This document shows, in pieces, positions 27,373 through 36,162 of a DNA stretch of 55,327 nucleotides. Every line of letters starts with the position of its first letter. Within the stretch, counting starts at the first letter, position 1. Both the position numbers and the translations under genes were made by a program. The notes beneath the pieces are model-generated. The model saw nothing but the letters and a program-made list of their open reading frames with translations, had not been told where the DNA came from and did no database searches. The DNA comes from Pseudomonas sp. GM78 (GTDB taxonomy: Bacteria > Pseudomonadota > Gammaproteobacteria > Pseudomonadales > Pseudomonadaceae). The stretch covers positions 1 to 55,327 of the forward strand of contig NZ_AKJF01000068.1 in the NCBI RefSeq assembly GCF_000282475.1. The letters are read 5' to 3'.

Positions 27373-28413
27373 TTGAGTGAAGACAAGCCCCGCAAACGCC
27401 GTGGCGCCGGACGCGTCACCCTGAACACCGTGGCTCGCCAGGCGGGTGTTTCGGCGATCACAGTGTCGCGCTACTTCAATCAGCCAGACCAGGTGTCACC
27501 GGAACGCCGCGAGCGCATCGCCGCCGTCGTCGCGGCACTGGGTTACGTACCCAACCTGGTAGCCGGGGGGCTGGCGTCGGCCCGTGGCAGGATCGTCGGC
27601 ATGGTGATCCCGAACATCTCCGGGCCGATCTTCGCCAACACCATCCAGGGCTTCAGCGACACCCTCAGCCGCCACGGTTACCAGCTGTTATTGGCATCGA
27701 GTTACTTCGACGCCACACAGGAAGAAAGCGCGGTGCGGGCGTTTCTCGGCTGGTCGCCGGCAGCGTTGGTGCTGACCAGCCACTTCCATAGTGCCGGCAC
27801 CGAAAAGCTGATCGCCGAAGCGGACATTCCAGTGATCGAAACCTGGGACTACCAACCCGAGCGCGAGCCGCTGCAAATCGGTTTTTCGCATTTCGAGGTG
27901 GGCGTGGCAGCCGCGCGCTACCTGCATGGCAAGGGTTATCGGCGCATTGCATTCGTACAGAACAGTGCACCGGGAGACTTCAGTGCGCTGGAACGGCGTG
28001 ACGGCTACGCGGCCACCGTGCGTGAGTTTGGGCTCGAGCCCTGGGTGTTCGCCCCGGATGCCGATCGCGCCCCGTTCGAAGCCGGCAAGCAAGCCATGCA
28101 AGCCTTGATGAACGTCTCACCACGACCCGACGCCATCATTTTCGCCAACGACAACCTCGCCGCCGGCGGCTTGCTGGCCGGACAACGGGCCGGCCTGAGC
28201 ATTCCCCAGGACTGCGCGGTACTCGGCTTCGGAGATTACCCCTTCGCCGAAATGCTCCTGCCAAGCTTGAGCACCATCAAGCCACCGGCGCTGGAGATCG
28301 GCGTACTCGCCGCAACCCGGGTGCTGGAGAGCCTGGGCGTGCTGCCGGTGGAGAATGAGGTCAAGCGCTTGAATCTGCTGGAGTGTCGGGTGATCGAGCG
28401 CGAGAGTGCTTGA
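27373..28413 (+). CDS. LacI-family transcriptional regulator
   Basis: The 346-residue regulator has a LacI helix-turn-helix near residues 17-40 (VTLNTVARQAGVSAITVSRY), the hinge helix SPERRERIAAVVAALGYVPN and a periplasmic-binding-protein-like ligand domain (GRIVGMVIPNISGPIFANT). A short basic N-terminal tail (KPRKRRGAGR) precedes the motif, as in gluconate-repressor relatives. It starts with TTG at 27373, eight bases after GAGGGG. It faces the receptor-monooxygenase-reductase operon with the operator between them, so it is the probable local repressor, responding to a sugar-like or sugar-acid-like ligand. Confidence 0.88.
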   Translation: MSEDKPRKRRGAGRVTLNTVARQAGVSAITVSRYFNQPDQVSPERRERIAAVVAALGYVPNLVAGGLASARGRIVGMVIPNISGPIFANTIQGFSDTLSRHGYQLLLASSYFDATQEESAVRAFLGWSPAALVLTSHFHSAGTEKLIAEADIPVIETWDYQPEREPLQIGFSHFEVGVAAARYLHGKGYRRIAFVQNSAPGDFSALERRDGYAATVREFGLEPWVFAPDADRAPFEAGKQAMQALMNVSPRPDAIIFANDNLAAGGLLAGQRAGLSIPQDCAVLGFGDYPFAEMLLPSLSTIKPPALEIGVLAATRVLESLGVLPVENEVKRLNLLECRVIERESA

Positions 28414-28449
28414 GCGACAGGCGTCCTTTACGGATCTGCCCCGCTCCTG

Positions 28450-28851
28450 TCAGGCCGATAACTCGCGCAGAGCTGCAGCCGCCAAAAAACCCGACCTTGA
28501 GCTGTAGCGCCGGTCCCGCCTGACAGTCTGATCGATGCGTTCAAGCAATTGCTCAGGTAGCGTGGCGTTGAAGCGCACTGACTTGCCGAAGTAAGGCGTG
28601 ACATCGAACTCCACCACACCCCACACGCCACCAGCGTAATCGGGGTTATCGATATGGACGTCGATCTCGCGAACCTGAGGCAGTGGATCGCCATCGGCAA
28701 CCAGACCTTCATAGTGCAGGGACAATGCTTCTTTCACATTTTCAAATGCCTCGGCAACTGTAGTGCCTGCGGAGAAACAACCCGGTACGTCCGGGATGAT
28801 CACTCCGTAGTCTGAGTCGGCATCCTTGTGCAGAACGACCGGGAATTTCAT
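28450..28851 (-). CDS. hicB: HicB antitoxin
   Basis: The 133-residue antitoxin of a type II HicAB system has the HicB fold (FPVVLHKDADSDYGVIIPDV, PGCFSAGTTVAEAFENVKEA) and a C-terminal ribbon-helix-helix part (ATLPEQLLERIDQTVRRD) that should bind the operon's own promoter. I chose ATG at 28851, which has AGGA upstream and matches the family start. A start at 28914 overlapping the hicA stop as ATGA would add 21 residues and cannot be excluded. hicA lies directly upstream. Confidence 0.88.
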   Translation of the reverse strand: MKFPVVLHKDADSDYGVIIPDVPGCFSAGTTVAEAFENVKEALSLHYEGLVADGDPLPQVREIDVHIDNPDYAGGVWGVVEFDVTPYFGKSVRFNATLPEQLLERIDQTVRRDRRYSSRSGFLAAAALRELSA

Positions 28852-28910
28852 TTGGATGAATCCTTCCTGTGACAAGTCCGCATCGGGACTCTCGTATCCA
28901 ATGACAGGCC

Positions 28911-29093
28911 TCATTTCAGACCCGCCTGTTTCAATATGCTGTTGATCGTTCCCTTTGGAAGATCAGAGTCTGGGTGCTTGATCGTCACCCTACCTGGCTT
29001 GTGCGAATGCTTGTATTGATGGTGACTGCCTTTCACAGCCACCAGATACCAACCATCCTCCTCGATCATCCTGATCATCTCCCGACTCCGCAT
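28911..29093 (-). CDS. hicA: HicA toxin (mRNA interferase)
   Basis: This 60-residue dsRBD-like toxin, when free, cleaves mRNA. Family features are the MRSREMIRMIEEDGWYLV start, the catalytic-histidine segment KGSHHQYKHS and the end TINSILKQAGLK. The ATG at 29093 gives the usual length, though its purine-rich site is very close; an ATG at 29117 is the alternative. It is followed by hicB. The catalytic His is present, so the toxin looks intact. Confidence 0.86.
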   Translation of the reverse strand: MRSREMIRMIEEDGWYLVAVKGSHHQYKHSHKPGRVTIKHPDSDLPKGTINSILKQAGLK

Positions 29094-29152
29094 TCCCTTC
29101 GCCCTGTTCGTCAGCAACTGCGACGTAATGTAGGCGGTGGAGCAGGGATCGA

Positions 29153-29169
29153 ATACACACCATACACAC
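29153..29169. promoter_or_regulatory. Direct repeat in the hicAB promoter region
   Basis: ATACACAC occurs twice (29153-29160 and 29162-29169), nine bases apart, upstream of hicA. Tandem short repeats near a promoter are a usual target for ribbon-helix-helix antitoxins such as HicB. This is an inference only. Confidence 0.35.
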
Positions 29170-29190
29170 TATGCAAAATATTAGTCGATT

Positions 29191-29559
29191 TTGTTACGCC
29201 GATTTCTCGCCCAGACCAGCGGTTACTGCGCCCCCGCAAACAGTACCGTGGGCCTGAACCTGCCGGGCTACGCCGTGTACATTGCCAGCAGGGCCGCGGT
29301 GGAATCGTTAACCCAGGTGTTTGCCAAGGAAATGCCCGAGCACAACATCACGGTCAATGCCGTGGCGCCGGGGCCGGTGGCAACCGATTTGTTCCTGCAC
29401 GGCAAGAGCGAAGAACAGATCCAGACTTTCGCCAAAATGGCGCCGCTTGAGCGTCTCGGGCAACCGGAGGATATTGCCCGTGTCGTGTCGTTCTTGGCCG
29501 GACCGGAGTCGGCGTGGGTCAATGGGCAGATTCTGCGGGTGAATGGTGGGCTGGTTTAA
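29191..29559 (+). pseudogene. C-terminal remnant of an SDR-family oxidoreductase
   Basis: About 105 codons match the C-terminal half of a classical short-chain dehydrogenase: YAVYIASRAAVESL, NITVNAVAPGPVATDLFLHG and the closing ILRVNGGLV. The N-terminal NAD(P)-binding glycine motif and active-site Ser strand are missing, and the first 15 codons are unrelated to the family. The catalytic YxxxK has become YxxxR. It is therefore a truncated, inactive remnant, and the adjoining hicAB genes may mark the event that removed its 5' part. Confidence 0.75.
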
Positions 29560-29590
29560 CTAAGCTCACATTGAAACCGCAGCGACGCCA

Positions 29591-29615
29591 ATCGCGAGCA
29601 GGCTCGCTCCTACAG
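29591..29615. repeat. Single REP unit
   Basis: The stretch with core GCGAGCAGGCTCGCTCC, ending TACAG, is one unpaired REP unit after the SDR remnant. Confidence 0.6.
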
Positions 29616-29665
29616 TGATCGCGGTGAACCTTGTGGCAGCACACACCTGAAGGGAGGCACACACC

Positions 29666-29926
29666 ATGCACACCACCATCATCATCTCGTTTGGCCTGAT
29701 CCTGCTCGCGCTGATGCTGTACATCGGCGAAAAAATCGGCTTCCCCCGCCAGGTCCTCGCCTACAGCTTTATCGTGCTGTGGCTGGCCCTGACGCTGATC
29801 AATGGCGCGGTGGGCATCGTGCATGCCCGCCAGCCATTAGGCACGGAGGTGATGGTCGGCAGCGCCGTGTTCGGTATCCCGGTGGCGGCGCTGGTGTTGT
29901 TCATGGTGTTGACCACCGAGACCTGA
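29666..29926 (+). CDS. Small inner-membrane protein of unknown function
   Basis: The 86-residue protein has three hydrophobic segments: ILLALMLYIG and its preceding strand, LAYSFIVLWLALTLINGAVG, and VFGIPVAALVLFMVL. It has no charged catalytic motif. The ATG has GGGAGG eight bases upstream, so expression is likely. It is convergent with betT (8 bases between stops). No family is recognised with confidence. Confidence 0.7.
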   Translation: MHTTIIISFGLILLALMLYIGEKIGFPRQVLAYSFIVLWLALTLINGAVGIVHARQPLGTEVMVGSAVFGIPVAALVLFMVLTTET

Positions 29927-29934
29927 AGACCTGC

Positions 29935-31929
29935 TCAACGCACCAGGTGCAGGAACTGCATGTGCCTTTCGTACTGATCAAGGATGTCGTTGATGATCTG
30001 CTCCTTGGTGTATCCCACCAGGTCGTAGTTCTGACTGCCCTCGCTCAAATGCACTTCGGCCCGGTAATAACGACGATTATTGAGCTCCTTGGCGCCCATG
30101 CCACCCCGGGCAAACGACGGCGTGAAGTAACCGCGCATTTGTACCTGATAGATGAATGGGTGTTCGTCGCCGTGACCGATTTCCAGGCTGACGCTGTCAT
30201 TGACCGGCTCCGGGTGAGTCACGACGCTCAGGCCCTTTTCGATGAACACCGCCGACACCTCTTCGATGGCCGGGCGCACCGTCGAATCGAGGAAGCGATA
30301 AACCTCGTCCCGCGACGGGAAATGCACCGCCTGGCCCAAGCGCTGACGCCAACCACCGCGCCGCGAGCCGGACACTGGCGCCAGGGAATGCATCTGCGCA
30401 ATCTGCTTCTGCGATTCCAGATAAAACGCTTTATGCAGCCCCCACATCATCAACAGCAAAATCAGCGAGAACGGCAGCGAAGTCAGGACCACGGCTGACT
30501 TCAACGCATCGATGCTGCCGGAAAACAGCAACGCACTGGTCACCAATGCGGTCATCGCGCCCCAGAACACCCGCAGCCATTTCGGCCCGTCTTCATCCGG
30601 GTTGCCACCCTTGGCGGACAGCGTCGACAACACCACGGTGCCGGAATCGGCGGAGGTGACGAAGAACACGAAGCTGATGAACACCGTGACTGCGATCACG
30701 GTTTTGCTCCAGGGGTAGGTTTCCAGCAGCAGGTAGAGGGTCATCGACGGATTCTCGATGGCCGACAAGCCCAGCGCCGACATGCCGTGGTTGAGCACCT
30801 GGTCGATGGCGCTGTTGCCGAAGATCGACATCCACGCCAGGGTAAAACCCAGCGGAATCAGCAGCACGCCGAAGACGAACTCGCGGATGGTCCGGCCACG
30901 GGAAATCCGCGCAATGAACAGGCCCACGAACGGCGACCAGGCGATCCACCAGGCCCAGTAGAACACCGTCCAGCCACCCAGCCAGTCGCTGGGCTTGTCG
31001 TAGGCGTAGAGGTCAAAACTCTTCATCGGCAAGGCGCCAAGGTAGTCGCCAACGTTCTGGATCAGGGTATTGAGCAGATGCTGGGTAGGCCCGGCGAACA
31101 ACACGAACAGCAGCAGCGCACAGGCCAGCAGCATGTTGATGTCGGACATCACCCGCACGCCCTTGTCGACCCCGGACACCGCCACAATGATCGCCGCGCC
31201 CATCATCAGCGTGATCAGCCCGACCTGGATCCACTGGGTGTGAGCGATGCCGAACAGGTAGTCCAGGCCCGAGTTGAGGTGCAACACGCCAAAGCCCATG
31301 TCCGCGCCGAGACCGAAGACCGTGGCGATGATGCCGAAGCCGTCCACCGCGTAACCGATGGGGCCGTTGATGCGTTTGCCGATCAGCGGGTACAGCGCCG
31401 AGCGCAAGGCCAGCGGCAGGTTATGCCGGTAGGCGAAGTAGGCCAGCGCCATGCCGACAAAGGCGAACACGCCCCAGCCATGCAGGCCCCAGTGCAGGAA
31501 CAGAATCTGCATCGCCTGGCGCGCCGCATCCGCCGTGCCCGCCTCGCCCTGAGGCGGTTGCAGCATATGGGTCAGGGGCTCGGACACACAGAAGAAAAAC
31601 AGCGTAATGCTGATCCCGGCGGCGAACAGCATGCCGGCCCAGGACAGATAACTGAATTCGGGCTCGTCGTGGTCGGCACCGAGTTTGATCTTGCCGTAGC
31701 CCGATAACGCGGTGACCACCACGAAGACCAGATACAGGGTCATCGCCAGCATGTAATACCAGCCAACCGTGTTGGCTGCCCAGTTTTGCGCCGCCAGCAA
31801 CCAGGCGCCGGCCTGTTCGGGCATGGCCATGACCACGACACCGAACAGCAGAATGAACGTCGCCGCGAAGTAGAACACCGGCGGATTCATGCGGATCAGG
31901 CCGCTTGGGGGAATAGACGATGCACTCAT
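29935..31929 (-). CDS. betT: BCCT-family choline transporter BetT
   Basis: This 664-residue secondary transporter takes up choline for glycine-betaine synthesis during osmotic stress. Twelve hydrophobic segments are visible. The BCCT signature WTVFYWAWWIAWSPFVGLFI and the helix rich in G and A (GLGADMGFGVLHL) are present. The long cytosolic C-terminal tail (from about residue 510) matches BetT rather than shorter BCCT porters. No betIBA genes are in the window, but a palindrome 92 bases upstream looks like a BetI site. Confidence 0.88.
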   Translation of the reverse strand: MSASSIPPSGLIRMNPPVFYFAATFILLFGVVVMAMPEQAGAWLLAAQNWAANTVGWYYMLAMTLYLVFVVVTALSGYGKIKLGADHDEPEFSYLSWAGMLFAAGISITLFFFCVSEPLTHMLQPPQGEAGTADAARQAMQILFLHWGLHGWGVFAFVGMALAYFAYRHNLPLALRSALYPLIGKRINGPIGYAVDGFGIIATVFGLGADMGFGVLHLNSGLDYLFGIAHTQWIQVGLITLMMGAAIIVAVSGVDKGVRVMSDINMLLACALLLFVLFAGPTQHLLNTLIQNVGDYLGALPMKSFDLYAYDKPSDWLGGWTVFYWAWWIAWSPFVGLFIARISRGRTIREFVFGVLLIPLGFTLAWMSIFGNSAIDQVLNHGMSALGLSAIENPSMTLYLLLETYPWSKTVIAVTVFISFVFFVTSADSGTVVLSTLSAKGGNPDEDGPKWLRVFWGAMTALVTSALLFSGSIDALKSAVVLTSLPFSLILLLMMWGLHKAFYLESQKQIAQMHSLAPVSGSRRGGWRQRLGQAVHFPSRDEVYRFLDSTVRPAIEEVSAVFIEKGLSVVTHPEPVNDSVSLEIGHGDEHPFIYQVQMRGYFTPSFARGGMGAKELNNRRYYRAEVHLSEGSQNYDLVGYTKEQIINDILDQYERHMQFLHLVR

Positions 31930-32020
31930 TGAAGGTGCACCTCGAAGGGGTCGAACGTGGCTGTAGAAATCAGACTCAGCAAAGGCAAGCCTCCTGTTGT
32001 GAGCGGGCAGCGAACCACCG

Positions 32021-32050
32021 GTTTAACTTGAATGAACGTTCAAGTTAAAC
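32021..32050. promoter_or_regulatory. Candidate BetI operator of betT
   Basis: Perfect 12-base arms GTTTAACTTGAA (32021-32032) and TTCAAGTTAAAC (32039-32050) flank TGAACG. The centre TGAACGTTCAA resembles the known TetR-type BetI target with TTGAACGTCCAA. It lies 92 bases before the betT ATG, so choline-dependent repression of betT is the simplest reading. Confidence 0.65.
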
Positions 32051-32193
32051 ATGAATAGGGTGCTAAGGACTAATCGCAGGGCTCGGCGGTCGTGCTCGAA
32101 CAGTAGCTCAAGGAGCGATATAACGCGGGGCTTGGGGGGATTCGTTCAGGGGAGAAGGGGTGAAAGCCAATATCTCGATATGGCTTGAAAACA

Positions 32194-32258
32194 TTCGCGA
32201 GCAGGCTTGCTCCCACAATTGAAATGCATTTCCTTGTGGGAGCGAGCCTGCTCGCGAA
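32194..32258. repeat. Inverted REP pair
   Basis: TTCGCGAGCAGGCTTGCTCC and its inverted near-copy are separated by about 15 bases, 33 bases downstream of the epsC stop. It probably ends or stabilises the epsC transcript. Confidence 0.85.
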
Positions 32259-32290
32259 GAGGCCCGCTCAGTCAGCGAGGATTTGAGACC

Positions 32291-33217
32291 TTACTTCTGC
32301 GCCCCATCATCAAGCTGCAAATTCGCCTGGGTCAGGTTGCTGCCCGCCGGTACGCTGCGGGTCAGCCAGACATTACCGCCAACGGTCGAGCCCTTGCCGA
32401 TGGTGATCCGCCCCAGAATGGTCGCGCCCGCGTAAATCACCACGTCATCCTCGACGATCGGATGCCGCGGTTGGCCCTTCTGCAACTGGCCGTCTTCGTC
32501 CGCTGGAAAGCGCTTGGCACCCAGGGTCACCGCCTGATAAATCCGCACTCGCTCGCCGATGATCGCGGTCTCGCCGATTACCACACCGGTCCCGTGGTCG
32601 ATAAAGAAACTGCGGCCGATCTGCGCGCCCGGGTGAATGTCGATGCCCGTGGCCGAATGGGCGATTTCCGCGCTGATCCGGGCCAGCAGCGGCAACCCGG
32701 CGCGGTATAAATGGTGAGCGAGACGATGGTGAATCACCGCCAGAATACCGGGATAGCACAGCAGCACTTCATCGACGCTACGTGCCGCCGGGTCGCCGTG
32801 ATAGGCCGCCAGAACGTCGGTGTCCAACAGGCTGCGCAGCGCTGGCAACGCAAGGGCGAAGTCCTGGATGATCTGAATGGTCTTGTCCTCTACCTCAGTG
32901 TCGGCCTGGGCGCTGTGGCGGGCGGCGTAGCGCAACTCAAGTCGCGCCTGAGCCAGCAACGCATTCAACGCCACATCGAGGGTGTGGCCAACGTAGAAGT
33001 CTTCACTCTCTTCGCGCAAGTCCACCGGCCCCAGGCGCATCGGGAACAGCGCACCGCAGAGCGCTTCGAGAATGTCCGCCATGGCCGCCCGCGACGGCAA
33101 CTCGCGACCACCCTGCTCACCGCTGGCGCGGCCGTTTTGTGCGCGCCACTGCTCACGCGCCGTGCGCAGTTGGCTGACGATGGTTTGCAATTGCCAATGG
33201 CTGGAACGCTCACTCAC
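32291..33217 (-). CDS. epsC: Serine O-acetyltransferase EpsC
   Basis: This enzyme makes O-acetylserine from serine and acetyl-CoA, the carbon acceptor for sulfide in cysteine synthesis. The 308 residues have an N-terminal helical domain and a C-terminal left-handed beta-helix with hexapeptide repeats ([47 protein letters not shown]). The catalytic His-Asp pair sits in FFIDHGTG. It is divergent from dcyD with 190 bases between them, which places two cysteine-metabolism promoters side by side. Confidence 0.9.
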   Translation of the reverse strand: MSERSSHWQLQTIVSQLRTAREQWRAQNGRASGEQGGRELPSRAAMADILEALCGALFPMRLGPVDLREESEDFYVGHTLDVALNALLAQARLELRYAARHSAQADTEVEDKTIQIIQDFALALPALRSLLDTDVLAAYHGDPAARSVDEVLLCYPGILAVIHHRLAHHLYRAGLPLLARISAEIAHSATGIDIHPGAQIGRSFFIDHGTGVVIGETAIIGERVRIYQAVTLGAKRFPADEDGQLQKGQPRHPIVEDDVVIYAGATILGRITIGKGSTVGGNVWLTRSVPAGSNLTQANLQLDDGAQK

Positions 33218-33407
33218 GGTAAAAACTCCTCACGGGCGGCCGGACTGTCGGGCCGCACTGACGGCGATTACTTTACGGCAAGGCCCGCAAGCCAAATTAA
33301 GAACCAATTGTGCTGTCGTAAGCACAATCGGCTATAAGCGATTGGCGGTTGCCGCGACAAAGTGGCGTGCCTATAGTCCAGAGACCTTCCACCGCCAGTA
33401 CGGACCC

Positions 33408-34400
33408 ATGATCAAACAACAGCTTGCCCGCTTCAATCGTCTCGACCTGCTCGGTCAGCCCACCGCCCTGGAAAAACTCGAACGCCTGTCGGCCTGGCTG
33501 GGGCGCGACGTCTACGTCAAACGCGATGACCTGACCCCACTGGCCATGGGCGGCAACAAGCTGCGCAAACTTGAATACCTGGCAGCCGATGCCCTGGCCC
33601 AGGGCGCCGATACATTGATCACGGCGGGCGCGCTGCAGTCCAACCATGTGCGCCAGACCGCTGCCATTGCGGCCAAGCTGGGGCTTGGCTGCGTGGCCCT
33701 GCTGGAAAACCCGCTGGGCACCGACGACGCCAACTATGTCGGTAACGGCAATCGGCTGTTGCTGGACCTGTTCGATGCCAAGGTCGAGCTGGTAGAAAAC
33801 CTGGATAACGCCGACGAGCTATTGCAAGCTTTGGCCGCCCGCCTGCGCAGCAATGGCAAGAAGCCGTACCTGGTGCCGATCGGTGGCTCGAATGCACTGG
33901 GTGCACTGGGTTATGTGCGAGCCGGGCTGGAACTGGCCGAGCAGATCAAGGACACCGGGCTGAACTTTGCCGCCGTCGTCCTGGCCTCGGGCAGCGCCGG
34001 AACACACAGCGGACTGGCATTGGCATTGAGCGAAGCGTTGCCGGATTTGCCAGTCATCGGCGTCACGGTTTCTCGCAGCGATGAAGATCAGCGGCCAAAA
34101 GTACAGGGCCTGGCTGAGCGTACCGCCGAGTTGTTGGGGGTGCCATTGCCGGCGAGCTTCAAGGTCGAGTTGTGGGACGAATATTTCGCGCCGCGCTATG
34201 GCGAGCCCAATGCCGGGACGCTGGCCGCGGTGAAGCTGGTGGCCGGTCAGGAAGGCCTGTTGCTGGACCCGGTCTACACTGGCAAGGCCATGGCGGGGTT
34301 GCTGGACGGGATTGGACGCCAGCGTTTCGATGAGGGACCGATCATCTTCCTGCACACCGGTGGGGCTCCGGCGTTGTTTGCCTACACGAGCTTTCTGTAA
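33408..34400 (+). CDS. dcyD: D-cysteine desulfhydrase
   Basis: DcyD is a PLP enzyme that splits D-cysteine to pyruvate, H2S and ammonia. The 330-residue protein has the PLP lysine Lys51 in [15 protein letters not shown], the [20 protein letters not shown] segment and the phosphate-binding [17 protein letters not shown]. The family resembles ACC deaminase, but the dcyD-tcyJLN arrangement favours the desulfhydrase. The ATG at 33408 matches the family start; a longer frame from 33072 is ruled out as it runs back through epsC. A CTATAGTCC element lies 36 bases upstream. Confidence 0.88.
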   Translation: MIKQQLARFNRLDLLGQPTALEKLERLSAWLGRDVYVKRDDLTPLAMGGNKLRKLEYLAADALAQGADTLITAGALQSNHVRQTAAIAAKLGLGCVALLENPLGTDDANYVGNGNRLLLDLFDAKVELVENLDNADELLQALAARLRSNGKKPYLVPIGGSNALGALGYVRAGLELAEQIKDTGLNFAAVVLASGSAGTHSGLALALSEALPDLPVIGVTVSRSDEDQRPKVQGLAERTAELLGVPLPASFKVELWDEYFAPRYGEPNAGTLAAVKLVAGQEGLLLDPVYTGKAMAGLLDGIGRQRFDEGPIIFLHTGGAPALFAYTSFL

Positions 34401-34412
34401 GAGCTAAAGATC

Positions 34413-34487
34413 AAAAGATCGCAGCCTTCGGCAGCTCCTACAGGATACGCCGATCCATGTAGGAGCTGCCGCAGGCTGCGATCTTTT
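34413..34487. repeat. Inverted REP pair (second family)
   Basis: AAAAGATCGCAGCC... faces its inverted copy between dcyD and tcyJ. It has the same core as the repeat at 18555, and likewise sits directly before a sulfur-transport promoter. Confidence 0.87.
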
Positions 34488-34499
34488 CAACAGACAACA

Positions 34500-34571
34500 C
34501 ATATTCCTTTAAGAAATAACAAAAATAGAATTTATTATTTTCTAATCTAAAAGCGTCATCATATAGTCTCG
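34500..34571 (+). promoter_or_regulatory. tcyJ promoter region with candidate CysB elements
   Basis: An AT-rich region starts with CATATTCCTTTAAG (34500-34513), a motif that recurs at 38167 and 55276. It ends with ATCATATAGTCTCG (34558-34571), which contains a good -10 (TATAGT) and matches the tauA promoter. These shared elements before sulfur genes suggest one regulator; CysB is the obvious candidate. Confidence 0.5.
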
Positions 34572-34692
34572 CCGCAGGCGAATTTGTAACGCGACGCGTA
34601 CGTTGCTTTAAGGCAGGATAACGCAGTCGTCAAAATCCCGAATTTGCCAACTTTCCTTAAGCGTCTTCCATAAGAAAACACAGGGGCTTGTC

Positions 34693-35493
34693 ATGAATTT
34701 TTCCGCACTACGTCGCAATCTGCTGGTGGGTTCGCTGGGCCTGGCACTCAGTGCCGGCCTGATCGGCCAGGCAGTGGCCGGTGAGCAACTGCAACAAATC
34801 AAGGACAAAGGCGTGATCAACGTCGGCCTGGAAGGCACCTACCCACCGTTCAGTTTCGTCGACGCCGACGGCAAGCTGACCGGCTTCGAAGTCGAATTTT
34901 CCGAAGCCCTGGCCAAAGAGCTGGGTGTGAAGGTCAAACTGCAACCGACCAAATGGGACGGCATCCTCGCGGCACTGGAATCCAAGCGCCTGGACGCCGT
35001 GGTCAACCAGGTGACCATCTCCGAAGAGCGCAAGAAGAAGTATGACTTCTCCGAGCCCTACACCGTTTCCGGGATTCAGGCGCTGGTACTGACCAAGAAA
35101 GCCGCCGAACTGAACATCAAGTCCGCTGCCGACCTGGGTGGCAAGAAAGTCGGTGTGGGCCTGGGCACCAACTACGAGCAGTGGGTCAAAGCCAATGTGC
35201 CGACCGCTGACGTGCGCACCTACGAAGATGATCCGACCAAATTCCAGGACCTGCGTGTCGGCCGTATCGACGCCATCCTGATCGACCGCCTGGCCGCGCT
35301 GGAATACGCCAAGAAAGCCAAGGACACCACCGCTGCCGGCGACGCGTTCTCCCGTCAGGAAGCCGGTATTGCCCTGCGCAAAGGCGAGCCTGAACTGCTG
35401 GCAGCCGTGAACAAGGCCATCGACAAGCTGCGCGCCGACGGCACGCTGAAAAAGCTTTCGGAAAAATACTTCAGCGCTGACGTCACCCAATAA
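34693..35493 (+). CDS. tcyJ: Cystine ABC transporter, periplasmic binding protein
   Basis: TcyJ (FliY type) binds cystine in the periplasm. The 266-residue product has a signal peptide ending near QAVAG. The family-3 solute-binding signature is GTYPPFSFVDADGKLTGFEV, with WDGILAALESKRLDAVVNQV and the ligand-site VGLGTNYEQW further on. The start ATG has ACAGGGG upstream. Its TAA overlaps the next ATG (TAATG), giving a coupled tcyJLN operon. Confidence 0.93.
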   Translation: MNFSALRRNLLVGSLGLALSAGLIGQAVAGEQLQQIKDKGVINVGLEGTYPPFSFVDADGKLTGFEVEFSEALAKELGVKVKLQPTKWDGILAALESKRLDAVVNQVTISEERKKKYDFSEPYTVSGIQALVLTKKAAELNIKSAADLGGKKVGVGLGTNYEQWVKANVPTADVRTYEDDPTKFQDLRVGRIDAILIDRLAALEYAKKAKDTTAAGDAFSRQEAGIALRKGEPELLAAVNKAIDKLRADGTLKKLSEKYFSADVTQ

Positions 35494-36158
35494 TGGAAGA
35501 AGCTTTTCAACTCGCACTGGACTCCCTGCCCTTTCTGCTCAAGGGGGCGTACTACACGGTCATCTTGAGCCTGGGCGGGATGTTCTTCGGCCTGGTGATG
35601 GGCTTCGGCCTGGCACTGATGCGCCTTTCACGCTTCAAGCTGGTGAGCTGGATCGCCCGCATCTACGTGTCGTTTTTTCGCGGCACGCCGTTGCTGGTGC
35701 AACTGTTCGTGATCTATTACGGCTTGCCGCAATTGGGCATGGAACTCGATCCACTGCCGGCGGCCCTGATCGGCTTCTCGCTGAACATGGCGGCCTATGC
35801 CTGCGAAATCCTGCGTTCCGCGATCAGTTCCATCGAGCGCGGTCAGTGGGAAGCCGCTGCCAGTATCGGCATGACCCGTGCGCAAACCCTGCGCCGGGCC
35901 ATCCTGCCGCAGGCGATGCGTACCGCATTGCCGCCACTGGGCAACAGCTTCATCTCGCTGGTCAAGGACACCGCGCTGGCCGCCACCATCCAGGTACCGG
36001 AGCTGTTCCGCCAGGCGCAACTGATTACCGCCCGCACCTTCGAAGTGTTCACCATGTACCTTGCCGCCGCGCTGATCTACTGGGTCCTGGCCACGGTGCT
36101 GTCGCACCTGCAGAACCAGCTGGAAGCACGGGTCAACCGGCACGACCAGGAGTCCTGA
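35493..36158 (+). CDS. tcyL: Cystine ABC transporter, permease
   Basis: This 221-residue inner-membrane subunit of the His/Glu/Gln/Arg-type permease family has about five membrane segments. The EAA loop near residue 130 (WEAAASIGMTRAQTLRRAIL) contacts the ATPase. It overlaps tcyJ by one base and is followed by tcyN after four bases, so all three are made together. Confidence 0.92.
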   Translation: MEEAFQLALDSLPFLLKGAYYTVILSLGGMFFGLVMGFGLALMRLSRFKLVSWIARIYVSFFRGTPLLVQLFVIYYGLPQLGMELDPLPAALIGFSLNMAAYACEILRSAISSIERGQWEAAASIGMTRAQTLRRAILPQAMRTALPPLGNSFISLVKDTALAATIQVPELFRQAQLITARTFEVFTMYLAAALIYWVLATVLSHLQNQLEARVNRHDQES

Positions 36159-36162
36159 CCCC

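Larger units (their letters stand above)
31930..32290. other. betT-epsC intergenic region
   Basis: This 361-base gap holds the candidate betT operator at 32021 and a REP pair at 32194. No coding sequence is supported in the rest. Confidence 0.5.

Noticed and set aside
33072-33407. N-terminal extension of dcyD
   Set aside because: It overlaps epsC on the other strand and the divergent promoter region; the family start is at 33408.
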